A stretch of DNA of 64,000 nt from Actibacterium sp. MT2.3-13A (GCF_018139985.1 NZ_JAGSOU010000010.1:62001-126000), one strand, 5' to 3'; shown: positions 53,972 through 63,307, counted from the first letter of the stretch. Numbers and translations are program-made. The notes: generated by a model from the sequence alone, not told the origin.

Positions 53972-56419
53972 ATGGGCGCACCAAGCAGAGCGGATGTCGT
54001 GATCGTTGGCGGTGGGGTGGCCGGGTGCTCCATTGCCTATCACCTCACAAAGCTGGGGATCACCGATGTGGTTCTATGCGAGCGGAAGCAGCTGACATGC
54101 GGCACGACATGGCATGCCGCGGGGCTGGTGACCCAGCTTCGCGCGACCCGCAACATGACGGAGCTCGCCAAATACACCGGCGAGCTTTTCGGCGCCCTGG
54201 AAGAGGAGACCGGCCAAGCCACCGGCTTCAAACAGAACGGCGCGCTGCGCCTGGCGAAAACCGAGGCGCGGTTCGAAGAGCTGAAGCGTGGCGTTTCCAT
54301 GGCCCGGAATTTCGGGCTGGAGGCCCATGTCATCGCGCCTGGCGAGGTGGCCGAACGCTGGCCGGGGGTCGAGACCTCGGATCTTGCGGGCGCGATCTGG
54401 ATGCCGAAGGACGGGCAGGTCAATCCGGCCGACGTCACCATGGCCATGGCCAAGGGCGCGCGGATGCGCGGGGCAAGGATCCTTGAAAACACCCCCGTGA
54501 AGCGGATCATCGTGGAAAACGGGGTTGTGCGCGGGGTGGAACTGGCCGAGGGCGAGATCCGGGCCGACAAGGTGGTGATCGCCGGGGGCATGTGGTCGCG
54601 CGACCTGGCCGCGCAGATCGGCGTGTCGCTGCCGCTGCATGCCGCGGAACATTTCTACATCGTGACCGAGCCTATGAAGGAGCTGAAGCGCGACCTTCCG
54701 GTGCTCTTCGTCGCGGACGAATGCTCCTACTACAAGGAGGACGCCGGCAAGCTGCTGCTGGGCTGTTTCGAACCCGAGGCCAAGCCCTGGGGCCATCAGG
54801 GTATCCCCGAGGATTTCTGTTTCGACTCGCTGCCCGAGGATTTCGAGCATTTCGAGCCGATCCTCGAAATGGCGATCGAGCGCGTGCCCGCCTTGGCGCA
54901 GGCGGGCATCCAGCTGTTCTTCAACGGCCCCGAAAGCTTCACCCCCGATGACCGCTACCTGCTGGGCGAAACGCCGGAGGTCGCCGGTCTGTTCTGCGCC
55001 TGCGGCTTCAACTCGGTTGGGATCCTGTCTTCCGGCGGGGTCGGCAAGGCCCTGGCGGACTGGATCCGCGACGGCCATCCGCCGGTCGAACTGGCCGATG
55101 TGGACGTGCGGCGCATGCAGCCGTTCCAGTCCAACAAGACCTACCTGTTCGACCGCACCAAGGAAACGCTGGGCCTGCTCTACCAGATGCACTGGCCCTA
55201 CCGGCAGTATGAAACCGCGCGTAACGTGCGCCGCAGCCCGTTCCACGACCGCCTGCTGGCGGCCGGCGCCTCGATGACCGAGGCCGCGGGCTACGAACGT
55301 CCCGGTTTCTTTGCCCGCGAAGGACGCCCGACGGCGATCGAGTATTCCTACGGGCCGCAAAGCTGGTTCGCCGATGCCCGCGCCGAAAGCCTGAACACCG
55401 CCGAGAACGTCACCCTGTTCGACCAGAGCTGCTTTGCCAAGTTCCGGCTGGACGGCAAGGATGCGGCGGCGGTGCTGAACCGGGTCTCGGCCAACCAGGT
55501 CGACGTGCCCATTGGCAAGGTCGTCTATACCCAGTGGCTGAACGATCGCGGCGGGATCGAGGCCGACGTGACGATCACGCGCCTGTCGGAAACCTCTTTC
55601 ATGATCGTCACCATCGTCGCCTCCCAGACCCGCGATTTCAGCTGGCTGCGGCGCTCCATCCCCGAGGACGCGCACGCGCATCTGAGCGATGTCTCGGCGG
55701 GCCTGCCCATGCTGGCCCTGATGGGGCCGAAATCCCGCGCGCTGCTGGAGGCGCTGAGCGGCGAGGATCTCGGCAACGCGGCGTTCCCCTTCGGCACCAG
55801 CCGCGAGATCCCGATCGGCTACGCGCAGGTGCGCGCGAGCCGCCTGACCTATGTCGGCGAGCTCGGCTACGAGCTCTATATCCCCGCGGATTTCGCGCAG
55901 CATGTCTTCGACCGGATCGTCGAGGCGGGGGCGGGGTTTGGGCTTGGCCATGGCGGGTTCTTCGCCATCAATTCGATGCGGATGGAAAAGGGCTATCGCC
56001 ACTGGGGCCACGACATCGGCGAAGAGGACACGCCGCTTCAGGCGGGTCTCGGCTTCGCCGTCGCCTGGGACAAGCCCGGCTTCCGCGGGCGCGACGCCCT
56101 TCTGCGGGCGCGCGAGGCGGGCACGCCCACCCGCCGGCTGGTGCAGATCCGGCTGGAGGGCGGCGACGCCGCGCCGATGCTCTACCACGAAGAGCCGATC
56201 CTGCACCGTGGCCGGATCATCGGCTCGGTGACCTCCGGCGGATACGGCCACCGCACCGGGGCCTCGCTCGGCATGGGCTATGTCAGCGACCCCGGCGGCG
56301 TGACGGCGGAGTTCCTGAAATCCGGCGCGTTCGAGGTCGAAGTCGCCTGCGAGAGATACCCGGCGCATCTGCAACTCGGGCCGTTCTACGACCCGGCGAA
56401 CGAACGCATCAAGGCCTGA
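53972..56419 (+). CDS. FAD-dependent oxidoreductase/GcvT fusion, dimethylglycine dehydrogenase-like
   Basis: An 815-residue two-part enzyme. The N-terminal DAO domain has the dinucleotide motif VVIVGGGVAGCSIAYHLTKLG and the sarcosine/dimethylglycine dehydrogenase signature CGTTWHAAGL, whose His often binds FAD covalently. From about residue 430 the protein is a GcvT-type aminomethyltransferase domain (YLFDRTKETLG, YTQWLNDRGGIEADVTITRL, YVGELGYELYIP, FAINSMRMEKGYRHWG), which would pass the released one-carbon unit to tetrahydrofolate. It probably demethylates a secondary or tertiary amine. It heads an operon with an aldehyde dehydrogenase and an NCS1 permease. Confidence 0.9.
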   Translation: MGAPSRADVVIVGGGVAGCSIAYHLTKLGITDVVLCERKQLTCGTTWHAAGLVTQLRATRNMTELAKYTGELFGALEEETGQATGFKQNGALRLAKTEARFEELKRGVSMARNFGLEAHVIAPGEVAERWPGVETSDLAGAIWMPKDGQVNPADVTMAMAKGARMRGARILENTPVKRIIVENGVVRGVELAEGEIRADKVVIAGGMWSRDLAAQIGVSLPLHAAEHFYIVTEPMKELKRDLPVLFVADECSYYKEDAGKLLLGCFEPEAKPWGHQGIPEDFCFDSLPEDFEHFEPILEMAIERVPALAQAGIQLFFNGPESFTPDDRYLLGETPEVAGLFCACGFNSVGILSSGGVGKALADWIRDGHPPVELADVDVRRMQPFQSNKTYLFDRTKETLGLLYQMHWPYRQYETARNVRRSPFHDRLLAAGASMTEAAGYERPGFFAREGRPTAIEYSYGPQSWFADARAESLNTAENVTLFDQSCFAKFRLDGKDAAAVLNRVSANQVDVPIGKVVYTQWLNDRGGIEADVTITRLSETSFMIVTIVASQTRDFSWLRRSIPEDAHAHLSDVSAGLPMLALMGPKSRALLEALSGEDLGNAAFPFGTSREIPIGYAQVRASRLTYVGELGYELYIPADFAQHVFDRIVEAGAGFGLGHGGFFAINSMRMEKGYRHWGHDIGEEDTPLQAGLGFAVAWDKPGFRGRDALLRAREAGTPTRRLVQIRLEGGDAAPMLYHEEPILHRGRIIGSVTSGGYGHRTGASLGMGYVSDPGGVTAEFLKSGAFEVEVACERYPAHLQLGPFYDPANERIKA

Positions 56420-56436
56420 CAGAAAGGGGAAGGACA

Positions 56437-57951
56437 ATGACCGAAGTTCTGGAGCATTTCAAACGCGTGAGCGGCGGCAATTTCCGGTCCGGGGGGATCC
56501 GGACGAGCGGCGGCACGCGGGGCCTCGATGTCATCGACCCGGCGACCGAGGCGGTGATCGGCAGCGTCACCGAAACCCCGCCCGAAGAGATCGACGCCTG
56601 CATCGAGATCGCCAACGCGGCACAAAGATCCTGGTGGCGGGATCTGTCCTCGGTCGAGCGCGCGCATGCCATCCACGAGGCCGCCGACGCGATCACGCGC
56701 CTGCGGCCGCTTCTGGCCGAGGCGCTGACGCGCGAGATGGGCAAGCCCTACAAGGAGTCGCTGGACGAGGTGGACTGGTGCGTCCACTCGCTGCGCTATT
56801 CGGCCGAGATCGGTCGCTCCGATATGGGCAGGGTGATGGGCCCCGCGGTGGCCGGCCAGATGCATTACACCATCAAGCAGCCGCTGGGCACGATCGCGCT
56901 GATCATGCCCTTCAACTATCCGATGGTGCTGCTGGCCTGGGAGGCCGGCGCGGCGCTGGCGGGCGGAAATGCCTGCATCGTGAAGCCCTCGGAATATACA
57001 ACGCTGACCACGCTTCTCTTCGCGGAGGCGTTCAGTCACCTGCCCGAGGGGCTGTTCCAGGTCGTCACCGGCGGCGGCGAGGTCGGCCGCCGGCTGGTCG
57101 AACATCCGGGCACCCACGGCGTGGCCTTCACCGGCAGCGTGCCGGTGGGGCGCTCGGTCTCGGCCACCTGCGGCGACCTGATGAAGCCCGCGCTGATCGA
57201 AACCTCGGGCAACGATCCCTTCATCGTGATGCCGTCTGCCCCGCTCGACATCGCGGCGCGGGCCGCGGCCTTCTCGGCCTACATGAACTGCGGCCAGATC
57301 TGCGTCTCGGCCGAGCGGTTCTATGTTCATGAGGATATCCACGACGCCTTTGTCGAGAAGCTGGTTGAGGAAACCGCGAAACTGCGGATCGGCAACGGCC
57401 TCGACAAGGTGGACATGGGGCCACTGGTCTCATCGAAGGAACGCGACCGTTACGAAGCCGTGCTTGCGAGGGCAAAGGACGAGGGCGCGCGCGCCGCAAT
57501 CGGCGGCGGCCGGCCCTCCGGGTTCAACCAGGGCTGGTTCGTGGATGCGACCGTGCTGGTGGACTGCACCCCGGACATGAGCCTGTTCCACAACGAAAGC
57601 TTCGGCCCGGTGGCGCCGATCTGCCGGGTCCGGGATTTCGACGAGGCGCTCGCGCATGCGAACAACAGCACCTACGGGCTGGGCGCCAATATCTACACCA
57701 GGGATCTGGGCGAGGCGGTGCGCGCCACCGAGGACCTCCAGGCCGGGATGGTCTGGGTGAACGCGCCGCTGCTCGACAATGACGCGGGGCCGTTCGGGGG
57801 CTCCAAGTTCAGCGGTCTCGGGCGGCAGCTTGGCCCCGAGGGCATCGACACCTTCCGCGAAACCAAGCTGGTCATGATCGACCCCGCATGCGCGCCCCAG
57901 GATTTCTGGTGGTTCCCGTATCCTGACGAGGAAATGTTCAAGAAAAACTGA
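56437..57951 (+). CDS. NAD(P)-dependent aldehyde dehydrogenase
   Basis: A 504-residue ALDH. Landmarks are IALIMPFNYPMVLLAWEAGAALAGG, the cofactor loop AFTGSVPVGRSV, the general base in LIETSGNDPFIV, the nucleophile in NCGQICVSAERF (about residue 290), FGPVAPICRV and the C-terminal FGGSKFSGLGRQLGPEG. It oxidises an aldehyde to the acid, presumably the second step after the flavoenzyme. The start at 56437 has AAGGGGAAGG upstream, 17 bases after the previous gene. Confidence 0.9.
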   Translation: MTEVLEHFKRVSGGNFRSGGIRTSGGTRGLDVIDPATEAVIGSVTETPPEEIDACIEIANAAQRSWWRDLSSVERAHAIHEAADAITRLRPLLAEALTREMGKPYKESLDEVDWCVHSLRYSAEIGRSDMGRVMGPAVAGQMHYTIKQPLGTIALIMPFNYPMVLLAWEAGAALAGGNACIVKPSEYTTLTTLLFAEAFSHLPEGLFQVVTGGGEVGRRLVEHPGTHGVAFTGSVPVGRSVSATCGDLMKPALIETSGNDPFIVMPSAPLDIAARAAAFSAYMNCGQICVSAERFYVHEDIHDAFVEKLVEETAKLRIGNGLDKVDMGPLVSSKERDRYEAVLARAKDEGARAAIGGGRPSGFNQGWFVDATVLVDCTPDMSLFHNESFGPVAPICRVRDFDEALAHANNSTYGLGANIYTRDLGEAVRATEDLQAGMVWVNAPLLDNDAGPFGGSKFSGLGRQLGPEGIDTFRETKLVMIDPACAPQDFWWFPYPDEEMFKKN

Positions 57952-58007
57952 TCGCCAAAAGATCGGAAGAAAAAAGAAAACCCAACAGATCGGAAAGGGA
58001 GGACGGA

Positions 58008-58163
58008 ATGGACGACAGAACGATGCAAATGGAGCTCGATCGCCGATTGGCCGAGCTCGAGAAACCGGAAAACCAGGGGGGCGGCCTCAGCTCCGGGGAC
58101 TGGATTTTCCTTCTTCTGACCGGCGTGATCGGCCCGGTGCTTCTTCTGCTTTGGGGGTGGTGA
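58008..58163 (+). CDS. 51-residue single-span membrane protein
   Basis: A short gene with its own GGGAGGACGG ribosome binding site and only one base between its stop and the next start. The protein has a charged N-terminal helix (MQMELDRRLAELEKPENQ) and a single hydrophobic span (WIFLLLTGVIGPVLLLLWGW) ending at the C-terminus, so it is probably N-in and tail-anchored-like. Its tight placement before the NCS1 permease suggests a small partner or assembly factor for that transporter. I know no named family for it. Confidence 0.8.
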   Translation: MDDRTMQMELDRRLAELEKPENQGGGLSSGDWIFLLLTGVIGPVLLLLWGW

Positions 58164-58164
58164 C

Positions 58165-59583
58165 ATGAGCGATATTTCACAAGGGGGAGCCCCCGCCGGG
58201 ATGGATCCCGCCGACGAGACCAACTGGCCGCTGCTCAAATCCGAACGGACTTGGGGCCAGCTTGAGCTCGGGATCGTCCTTCTGGTCACCGCGACGGCGA
58301 CCTGGTGCTACATCATCGGCGAATATGTCGGTTATTACCTGAACCTGAAACAGGGCTTCGCCACGATGACGGCGGGCTCGATGATCGGGATGTTCCTGGT
58401 CACACTGGCGGTCGTTCCCGCCGCGACACGCTACGGGATCGACTCCATCGTCGCGGCGCGCCCGCAGTTCGGTAACCGCGGGTGGATCGTCACGGTTTTC
58501 CTGCAATACACCTCGATCATCGGCTGGAACTCGCTGCTGATCATTTTCTTTGGCAAATCGGTCGTGCAGCTCTTGCTGACAATCGGTGCCGTCGAAGAGG
58601 CGAGCGCCGGAATGGTCCAGATCGTGGCGACGCTGGTTGCCTGCGCGATCATCTTTGGCGTGCTGCTGAAGGGCAAGACCGGGATCGAGCGGGCCTCGAA
58701 CATCCTGTTCTTCTTCGTGGTCGGCGTCGGTCTCTGGATGATCTACATCCTGTTTTCCAACCAGTCCGAAGCGATTGCCACGGCCACCCCGGCCTATGCC
58801 TCGGGCGATATCCAGTGGGACTATGTCACCGGCATCGAGATCGGCATCGTCAGCCTGCTCAGCTGGTGGCCCTATATCGGCGCCATGGTGCGGGTCGCGC
58901 CGAACGCGCATACCGCGGTCAAGCCGGCCATGCTGGGCATGGGCCTGCCGGTGCCGCTGCTGAGCGTGATCGGCCTGGCGGCGATCCTGGCGCTGGAGAA
59001 CTCGGACCCGTCCGCATGGATGGTCGAACTCGGCGGCAGCTTCTACGGCACGATCGCGCTTCTGTTCGTGATCGCCGCGAACCTCGGGACTGCGATCGTG
59101 GGCGTCTATGCCACCGCCGTCGGCCTGAAGAGCGTGCCCGGTGTCGGCAAGATGTCGTGGAAGGTGACGCTGCTTCTGGGCCTGGTTCCGGTGGCCTTCA
59201 TCGGGGTCGTGTTGCCGGATCTGTTCTTCAACAACTTCGGCACCTTCCTTGCCTTCATCGGGGTGTTCTTCGCGCCGCTCTGTGCCATCCAGATCGTGGA
59301 TTACTTCCTGCTCCGGGGGCAGCGGCTGAACGTTCGCGCGCTTTATGACAACTCCGAAGGGTCCGCCTATGCCTATTGGGGCGGGTTCAACCCGGCGGCG
59401 CTGGCGGGTATGGCGGCGGGCTTCATCGTCTATGTCTATCTGCTGAACCCGCTGACCTATGTCTCGCGTTCGCCCTACGAGATCCTCACGGCCAGTTTGC
59501 CGGCCGCGGTCGCCGGCGGCGCGGTCTACTGGATCGTGACCGTGGCCCTGGTCAAGCCCGCGGGCCGCGGCGACTACAACTAG
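58165..59583 (+). CDS. NCS1-family (purine/cytosine/allantoin-type) permease
   Basis: A 472-residue transporter with about 12 membrane segments of the LeuT-fold nucleobase:cation symporter-1 family. Typical regions are WPLLKSERTWGQLELGI, GYYLNLKQGFATMTAGSMIGMF, GRQ-like PQFGNRGWIVTVFLQYTSIIGW, and the C-terminal LAFIGVFFAPLCAIQIVDYFLLRGQ with conserved polar residues. Its length and pattern exclude the APC and SSS families. It would import the substrate that the flavoenzyme and ALDH degrade, coupled to H+ or Na+. The substrate is not assignable. Confidence 0.9.
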   Translation: MSDISQGGAPAGMDPADETNWPLLKSERTWGQLELGIVLLVTATATWCYIIGEYVGYYLNLKQGFATMTAGSMIGMFLVTLAVVPAATRYGIDSIVAARPQFGNRGWIVTVFLQYTSIIGWNSLLIIFFGKSVVQLLLTIGAVEEASAGMVQIVATLVACAIIFGVLLKGKTGIERASNILFFFVVGVGLWMIYILFSNQSEAIATATPAYASGDIQWDYVTGIEIGIVSLLSWWPYIGAMVRVAPNAHTAVKPAMLGMGLPVPLLSVIGLAAILALENSDPSAWMVELGGSFYGTIALLFVIAANLGTAIVGVYATAVGLKSVPGVGKMSWKVTLLLGLVPVAFIGVVLPDLFFNNFGTFLAFIGVFFAPLCAIQIVDYFLLRGQRLNVRALYDNSEGSAYAYWGGFNPAALAGMAAGFIVYVYLLNPLTYVSRSPYEILTASLPAAVAGGAVYWIVTVALVKPAGRGDYN

Positions 59584-59593
59584 GCCAACACCT

Positions 59594-59621
59594 GGCGCCC
59601 GCCGAACGCTCGGCGGGCGCC
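59594..59621 (+). terminator. Hairpin after the NCS1 permease
   Basis: Twelve-base perfect arms GGCGCCCGCCGA/TCGGCGGGCGCC with a 4-base loop, 11 bases past the permease stop, so it probably ends the catabolic transcript. No T-run follows. It separates this operon from aioX by about 180 bases. Confidence 0.65.
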
Positions 59622-59805
59622 GACAGCCAGCGTGTGAGGCGACGCCTGAACAGGTCGCGCGGATCTCGTTCTGGCGCGGCGAAGGCACCGCGCAGCCCGA
59701 GCCGATTTTCCTCAGCTTCCTCAAGATCAGATCGGGGCCCCCACAGGAACGGGATTGCCCCCTGTCGTGCAAGAGGCTTAGGCTTTCGCGAGGGGAGGAA
59801 CGTTG

Positions 59806-60648
59806 ATGAGACGCAGGACGTTGATCGGGTCGCTGGCTGCATCCGCGGTTCTGCCGCTGCCCTCTATTCTGCGGGCCCAGCAGCTGTTCCGGCTGGCCTT
59901 GACGCCGGTTTTCCTCGACAACGACGCGGCGGTAATCGAGCGTCTGCGCGACGCGCTTTCGGCGGGGATGGGGCGGGATATCGATCTCGTTCAGCGCAGG
60001 ACCTACCAGGAAATCACCGGTGCGCTGCTGGATGGCTCGGTCGACGCCGCATGGTTGTGCGGCTACCCCTTCCTCCAGCATCGGAGCCAATTGTCCCTGC
60101 TCGGCGTGCCGGTCTGGCGCGGTCAGCCGCGGTATCAATCCTACCTCATCGCCTCGGCCGGAGACGAGGCGGGCAGCCTGGGAGAGCTGCGCGGAGGCAT
60201 GCATGCCTTTTCCGACCCAGACAGCAATTCCGGTTTCCTCGTCACGGCCTCGGATCTTGCCAGGATGGGCGAGACGCCCGACAGCTTCTTCGCGCGCACC
60301 ATCTTCACCTGGGGGCACAGAAACGTGGTGCGGGCGGTGGCCGGCAGCCTCGTCCGGTCGGGAAGCGTCGACGGATATGTCTGGGAGGCCCTCGCTGCGG
60401 TGGAGCCTGACCTGGTGGGGCGGACGCGGATCGTTTCCCGGTCAGAATGGCTGGGCTTCCCGCCCTTCGCGGCGCGGACGGATCGGATGGGCGACGCGGA
60501 TGTCACGACCCTTCAGCGCGCACTCCTTGGGATGGACGGGACGCCGGCCGGGCGTAAGGCACTTGACCTGCTGTTCCTCGACCGGATCGCCGAGCCCGAC
60601 GTTCGGCTATTCGACGGCATCGCTGCACGAATGGCTGAGCTCGGATAG
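59806..60648 (+). CDS. aioX: Arsenite-binding periplasmic protein AioX (PhnD-like)
   Basis: A 280-residue PhnD-like binding protein with a Tat/Sec-type signal (MRRRTLIGSLAASAVLPLPS). It includes LALTPVFLDNDAAVIERLRDAL, TYQEITGALLDGSVDAAWLCGYP and the FSDPDSNSGFLV loop. It has only one cysteine, in WLCGYP (residue 85), and in known AioX proteins a single Cys coordinates arsenite. I prefer ATG at 59806 (GGAGGAA upstream) to the TTG one codon earlier. It is the first gene of the aioXSR regulatory cassette. Confidence 0.9.
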   Translation: MRRRTLIGSLAASAVLPLPSILRAQQLFRLALTPVFLDNDAAVIERLRDALSAGMGRDIDLVQRRTYQEITGALLDGSVDAAWLCGYPFLQHRSQLSLLGVPVWRGQPRYQSYLIASAGDEAGSLGELRGGMHAFSDPDSNSGFLVTASDLARMGETPDSFFARTIFTWGHRNVVRAVAGSLVRSGSVDGYVWEALAAVEPDLVGRTRIVSRSEWLGFPPFAARTDRMGDADVTTLQRALLGMDGTPAGRKALDLLFLDRIAEPDVRLFDGIAARMAELG

Positions 60649-60653
60649 GACGG

Positions 60654-62075
60654 ATGAAGGACCGGACGATCAGCCGCATTCCGATCACGCTCCGGGTCGC
60701 CCTTGCTATGGGCGCGCTGATGATCGTGCTGGGGATGGTCGCGTCGCAGCAGGTGCTCCGGTCGCTCAGCCGGCTTCACGACGACAGGTTGCGGGAGATC
60801 GCGCGGCTGCATGTCGAGGGGCTTTCGGTCGCGCTGGGGCCGTTCGTCCTGCACAAGGATGTGTGGGAGATCTACGACACGCTGGACAGGGCCCGGGTCG
60901 CGTCCGACGGCCAGCGGATGCTGTTCACGGTCGTGGCGGACGATCGCAACAGGGTGCTGGCGGCGACCGATCCCTTGCGCGCGCCCGTGGACAGCGACGC
61001 CACGCCGTTTTCCAAAGATGCGTCGGAGCTGTCCGCGCTGACCGCCTCGGGAAACGCGCCGCAGGCCCGGGTTCGCGCGCCGCTGCTGGTCGCCGGGCGC
61101 ACGGTTGGCCAGATCGTCACCGAGATCGATGTCGGCGACCTTGTGGCAGAGCGCCAGAGGGTCTCCTTCTATCTTCTGCTCGCCAATGCCGGGGCCACCG
61201 CGCTCCTCGCTTTCGCGGGGTATTTCCTTGTGGCGCGGATGCTCAAACCAGTGACGCTGTTGGCCCAGCACATGGATGATGCAGGCGGCGCCCCCAGCCG
61301 GATACCCGAGTCCGAGATCCCGAGATCGGACACCGAACTGGCCCGGCTCCTCAGGACATTCAACACGATGACCGGGGCGATCGACGCGCGGGCCGAGGCC
61401 GAGAAACGCCTCGCCGAACGCGAGCGTTTCGTCAGCCTTGGGCGGCTGTCCTCATCCCTCGCGCATGAGATCAACAACCCGCTGGGCGGGCTTCTGAACA
61501 CCGTCGACACGATCCGCACCTATGCAGACCGGCCCGAGGTGGTGCAGAAGTCCGTCGAGCTTCTGGAACGTGGCCTCGTGCACCTGAAGGACGTGAGCCG
61601 CGCCATCCTGGACGAGAACCGCCTGGACCGGGCCGGGCTTCCCTTGCGGCGCACGGATTTCGATGATCTGAAGCTGTTGTTCGAGCCCGAGGCGGCCCGC
61701 AGGCGACAAAGCCTCGACTGGCAGGTTCAGGCAGATGCGGCGGATCTGGTGTCGCTGCCGTCTGCGCCGGTGCGACAGATCGTTCTCAATCTGCTTCTGA
61801 ACGCGTCTGCGGCGGCGCCCGAGGGCGGCAGGATCGGGCTGAGCGTCGACCCCCGGGACGGCGGGATCGAACTGACCATCACCGACGATGGCCGAGGCTT
61901 GAGCGCGCAGGACCTTGACCGCCTGATGTCGTCCGTGCCGGTCGCGCCCGGCGGCGGCGTGGGGCTGCGGCTGGTGCATGATCTTGTCGCCGGTCTCGGC
62001 GGGCGCATCCGCCATGCCCGGGATGCCGGCCGGACCTCCCTGGTGGTATTTCTCCCGAAGGGGGAGGAGGCATGA
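60654..62075 (+). CDS. aioS: Arsenite-responsive sensor histidine kinase AioS
   Basis: A 473-residue membrane kinase. It has TM1 (ITLRVALAMGALMIVLGMVAS), a periplasmic loop of about 140 residues, TM2 (LLLANAGATALLAFAGYFLV), then HAMP-like residues. The H-box is SLAHEINNPLGGLLNTVDTI (about residue 267), and the HATPase_c N and G boxes are LNLLLNASAAAPEGG, ITDDGRGL and GGGVGLRLVHDL. It presumably reads AioX-bound arsenite and phosphorylates AioR. It overlaps aioR by four bases (ATGA). Confidence 0.92.
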   Translation: MKDRTISRIPITLRVALAMGALMIVLGMVASQQVLRSLSRLHDDRLREIARLHVEGLSVALGPFVLHKDVWEIYDTLDRARVASDGQRMLFTVVADDRNRVLAATDPLRAPVDSDATPFSKDASELSALTASGNAPQARVRAPLLVAGRTVGQIVTEIDVGDLVAERQRVSFYLLLANAGATALLAFAGYFLVARMLKPVTLLAQHMDDAGGAPSRIPESEIPRSDTELARLLRTFNTMTGAIDARAEAEKRLAERERFVSLGRLSSSLAHEINNPLGGLLNTVDTIRTYADRPEVVQKSVELLERGLVHLKDVSRAILDENRLDRAGLPLRRTDFDDLKLLFEPEAARRRQSLDWQVQADAADLVSLPSAPVRQIVLNLLLNASAAAPEGGRIGLSVDPRDGGIELTITDDGRGLSAQDLDRLMSSVPVAPGGGVGLRLVHDLVAGLGGRIRHARDAGRTSLVVFLPKGEEA

Positions 62076-63292
62076 CCCTGAAAGGGCGGCATATCGTGCT
62101 CGTCGAGGACGACGAGATCATGGGCGGATCGATCCACCAGCGCCTGGAACTGGAGGGCGCATCCGTCACCTGGGTCAAGCTGATGGGGCGCGGGTTGTCC
62201 GCGATCCGGACGCCGCGTCTGCCGGTCGATGGCGTGGTCTGCGACATCCGCCTGCCGGACGGAACGGGAGAGGAACTCTACGAAGCGCTCTGCCGCACCA
62301 CCTCCCCGCCACCCTTCCTGTTCATCACCGGCCAGGGGGGCATCGACCAGGCGGTGCGCCTGCTGCGGGCGGGAGCGGCGGATTACATCACCAAGCCGTT
62401 TGACATGGCCGGTTTCCTCGACCGGCTGGCGTTGATCCTGCGCCCGGAGGAGAATGTCGATCTGCCGCCGCAAACCGGCATTTCGGTCGGGGCGCGCCGG
62501 GTCGACGCGCTGGCCGCCGAATATGCCGCGGCCGACCACCCGGTCCTGATCCGGGGCGAAAAGGGCCTGGGTAAAGCGCGCCTGGCGCGCAGAATCCACG
62601 ACCTGTCGGACCGGCGCGCCGCGCCCTTCGTCGAGGTCAACGCACATCGCACCGACCGGGCCTCCGCCGCGATGACGGACGCCATCGCCGAGGTGGGCGA
62701 AGGGACCCTGCATGTCAACGGGCTCGACAGCCTTTCGCAGGCGGCGCAGGACCATCTCATCAAGACCCTGGCGGCGGACGCACCGTTTCGAACCATCGCG
62801 TCGGCCTGGCCCGCCGTCGACGAGCGCGTTGCCGCCGGGGAGTTGAGAGCGGACCTGCTGTATCTGCTCAAGACGCATGAGATTTTCATCCCGCCGCTTT
62901 CGGAACGGCCCGAGGACGCCACCTGGCTGGCCAAGCAGTTCTTCGAGGCGCTGAACCGCCGGCGCGATCCGCCGCTCAAGGGGTTGTCCTCGCACGCCGA
63001 GAGCACCATTCGCGCCCATGACTGGCCCGGCAACGGCCGCGAGTTGCGGGCGCGGCTGCTGCGGGCGGTCGAGGCCGCCCAAGGGGAATGGCTGTTCCCG
63101 TCCGACATCTTCCCGGAACTCGGGGCGGAGAGCGACCGCTTCTCGACGCTGGCCGAGGCGCGCGACGCCGCCGAACGTCAGCAGATCGTGGCGGCGCTGA
63201 CCCGAACCGATGGCCATATCCTGGAGGCGGCGAAGCTTCTGAAAGTGTCGCGCACGACTCTGTGGGAGAAGATGCAGAAATTCGGCCTCTGA
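62072..63292 (+). CDS. aioR: Arsenite-responsive response regulator AioR, degenerate NtrC-like
   Basis: A 406-residue regulator in three parts. The receiver (residues 1-125) has acidic EDDE, phospho-acceptor Asp in VVCDIRLPDGTG, TGQGG and KPF. The middle is a shrunken AAA+ domain, and the C-terminus is a Fis HTH (AERQQIVAALTRTDGHILEAAKLLKVSRTTLWEKMQKFGL). The AAA+ part is unusual: Walker A is GEKGLGKA (Thr/Ser lost), Walker B is TLHVNGLD (no Asp-Glu), and the segment that should carry GAFTGA is deleted. It should not hydrolyse ATP or engage sigma-54. It may activate through another sigma factor. It is translated from an overlap with aioS. Confidence 0.9.
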   Translation: MTLKGRHIVLVEDDEIMGGSIHQRLELEGASVTWVKLMGRGLSAIRTPRLPVDGVVCDIRLPDGTGEELYEALCRTTSPPPFLFITGQGGIDQAVRLLRAGAADYITKPFDMAGFLDRLALILRPEENVDLPPQTGISVGARRVDALAAEYAAADHPVLIRGEKGLGKARLARRIHDLSDRRAAPFVEVNAHRTDRASAAMTDAIAEVGEGTLHVNGLDSLSQAAQDHLIKTLAADAPFRTIASAWPAVDERVAAGELRADLLYLLKTHEIFIPPLSERPEDATWLAKQFFEALNRRRDPPLKGLSSHAESTIRAHDWPGNGRELRARLLRAVEAAQGEWLFPSDIFPELGAESDRFSTLAEARDAAERQQIVAALTRTDGHILEAAKLLKVSRTTLWEKMQKFGL

Positions 63293-63307
63293 CAACCGGC
63301 GGAAAAT

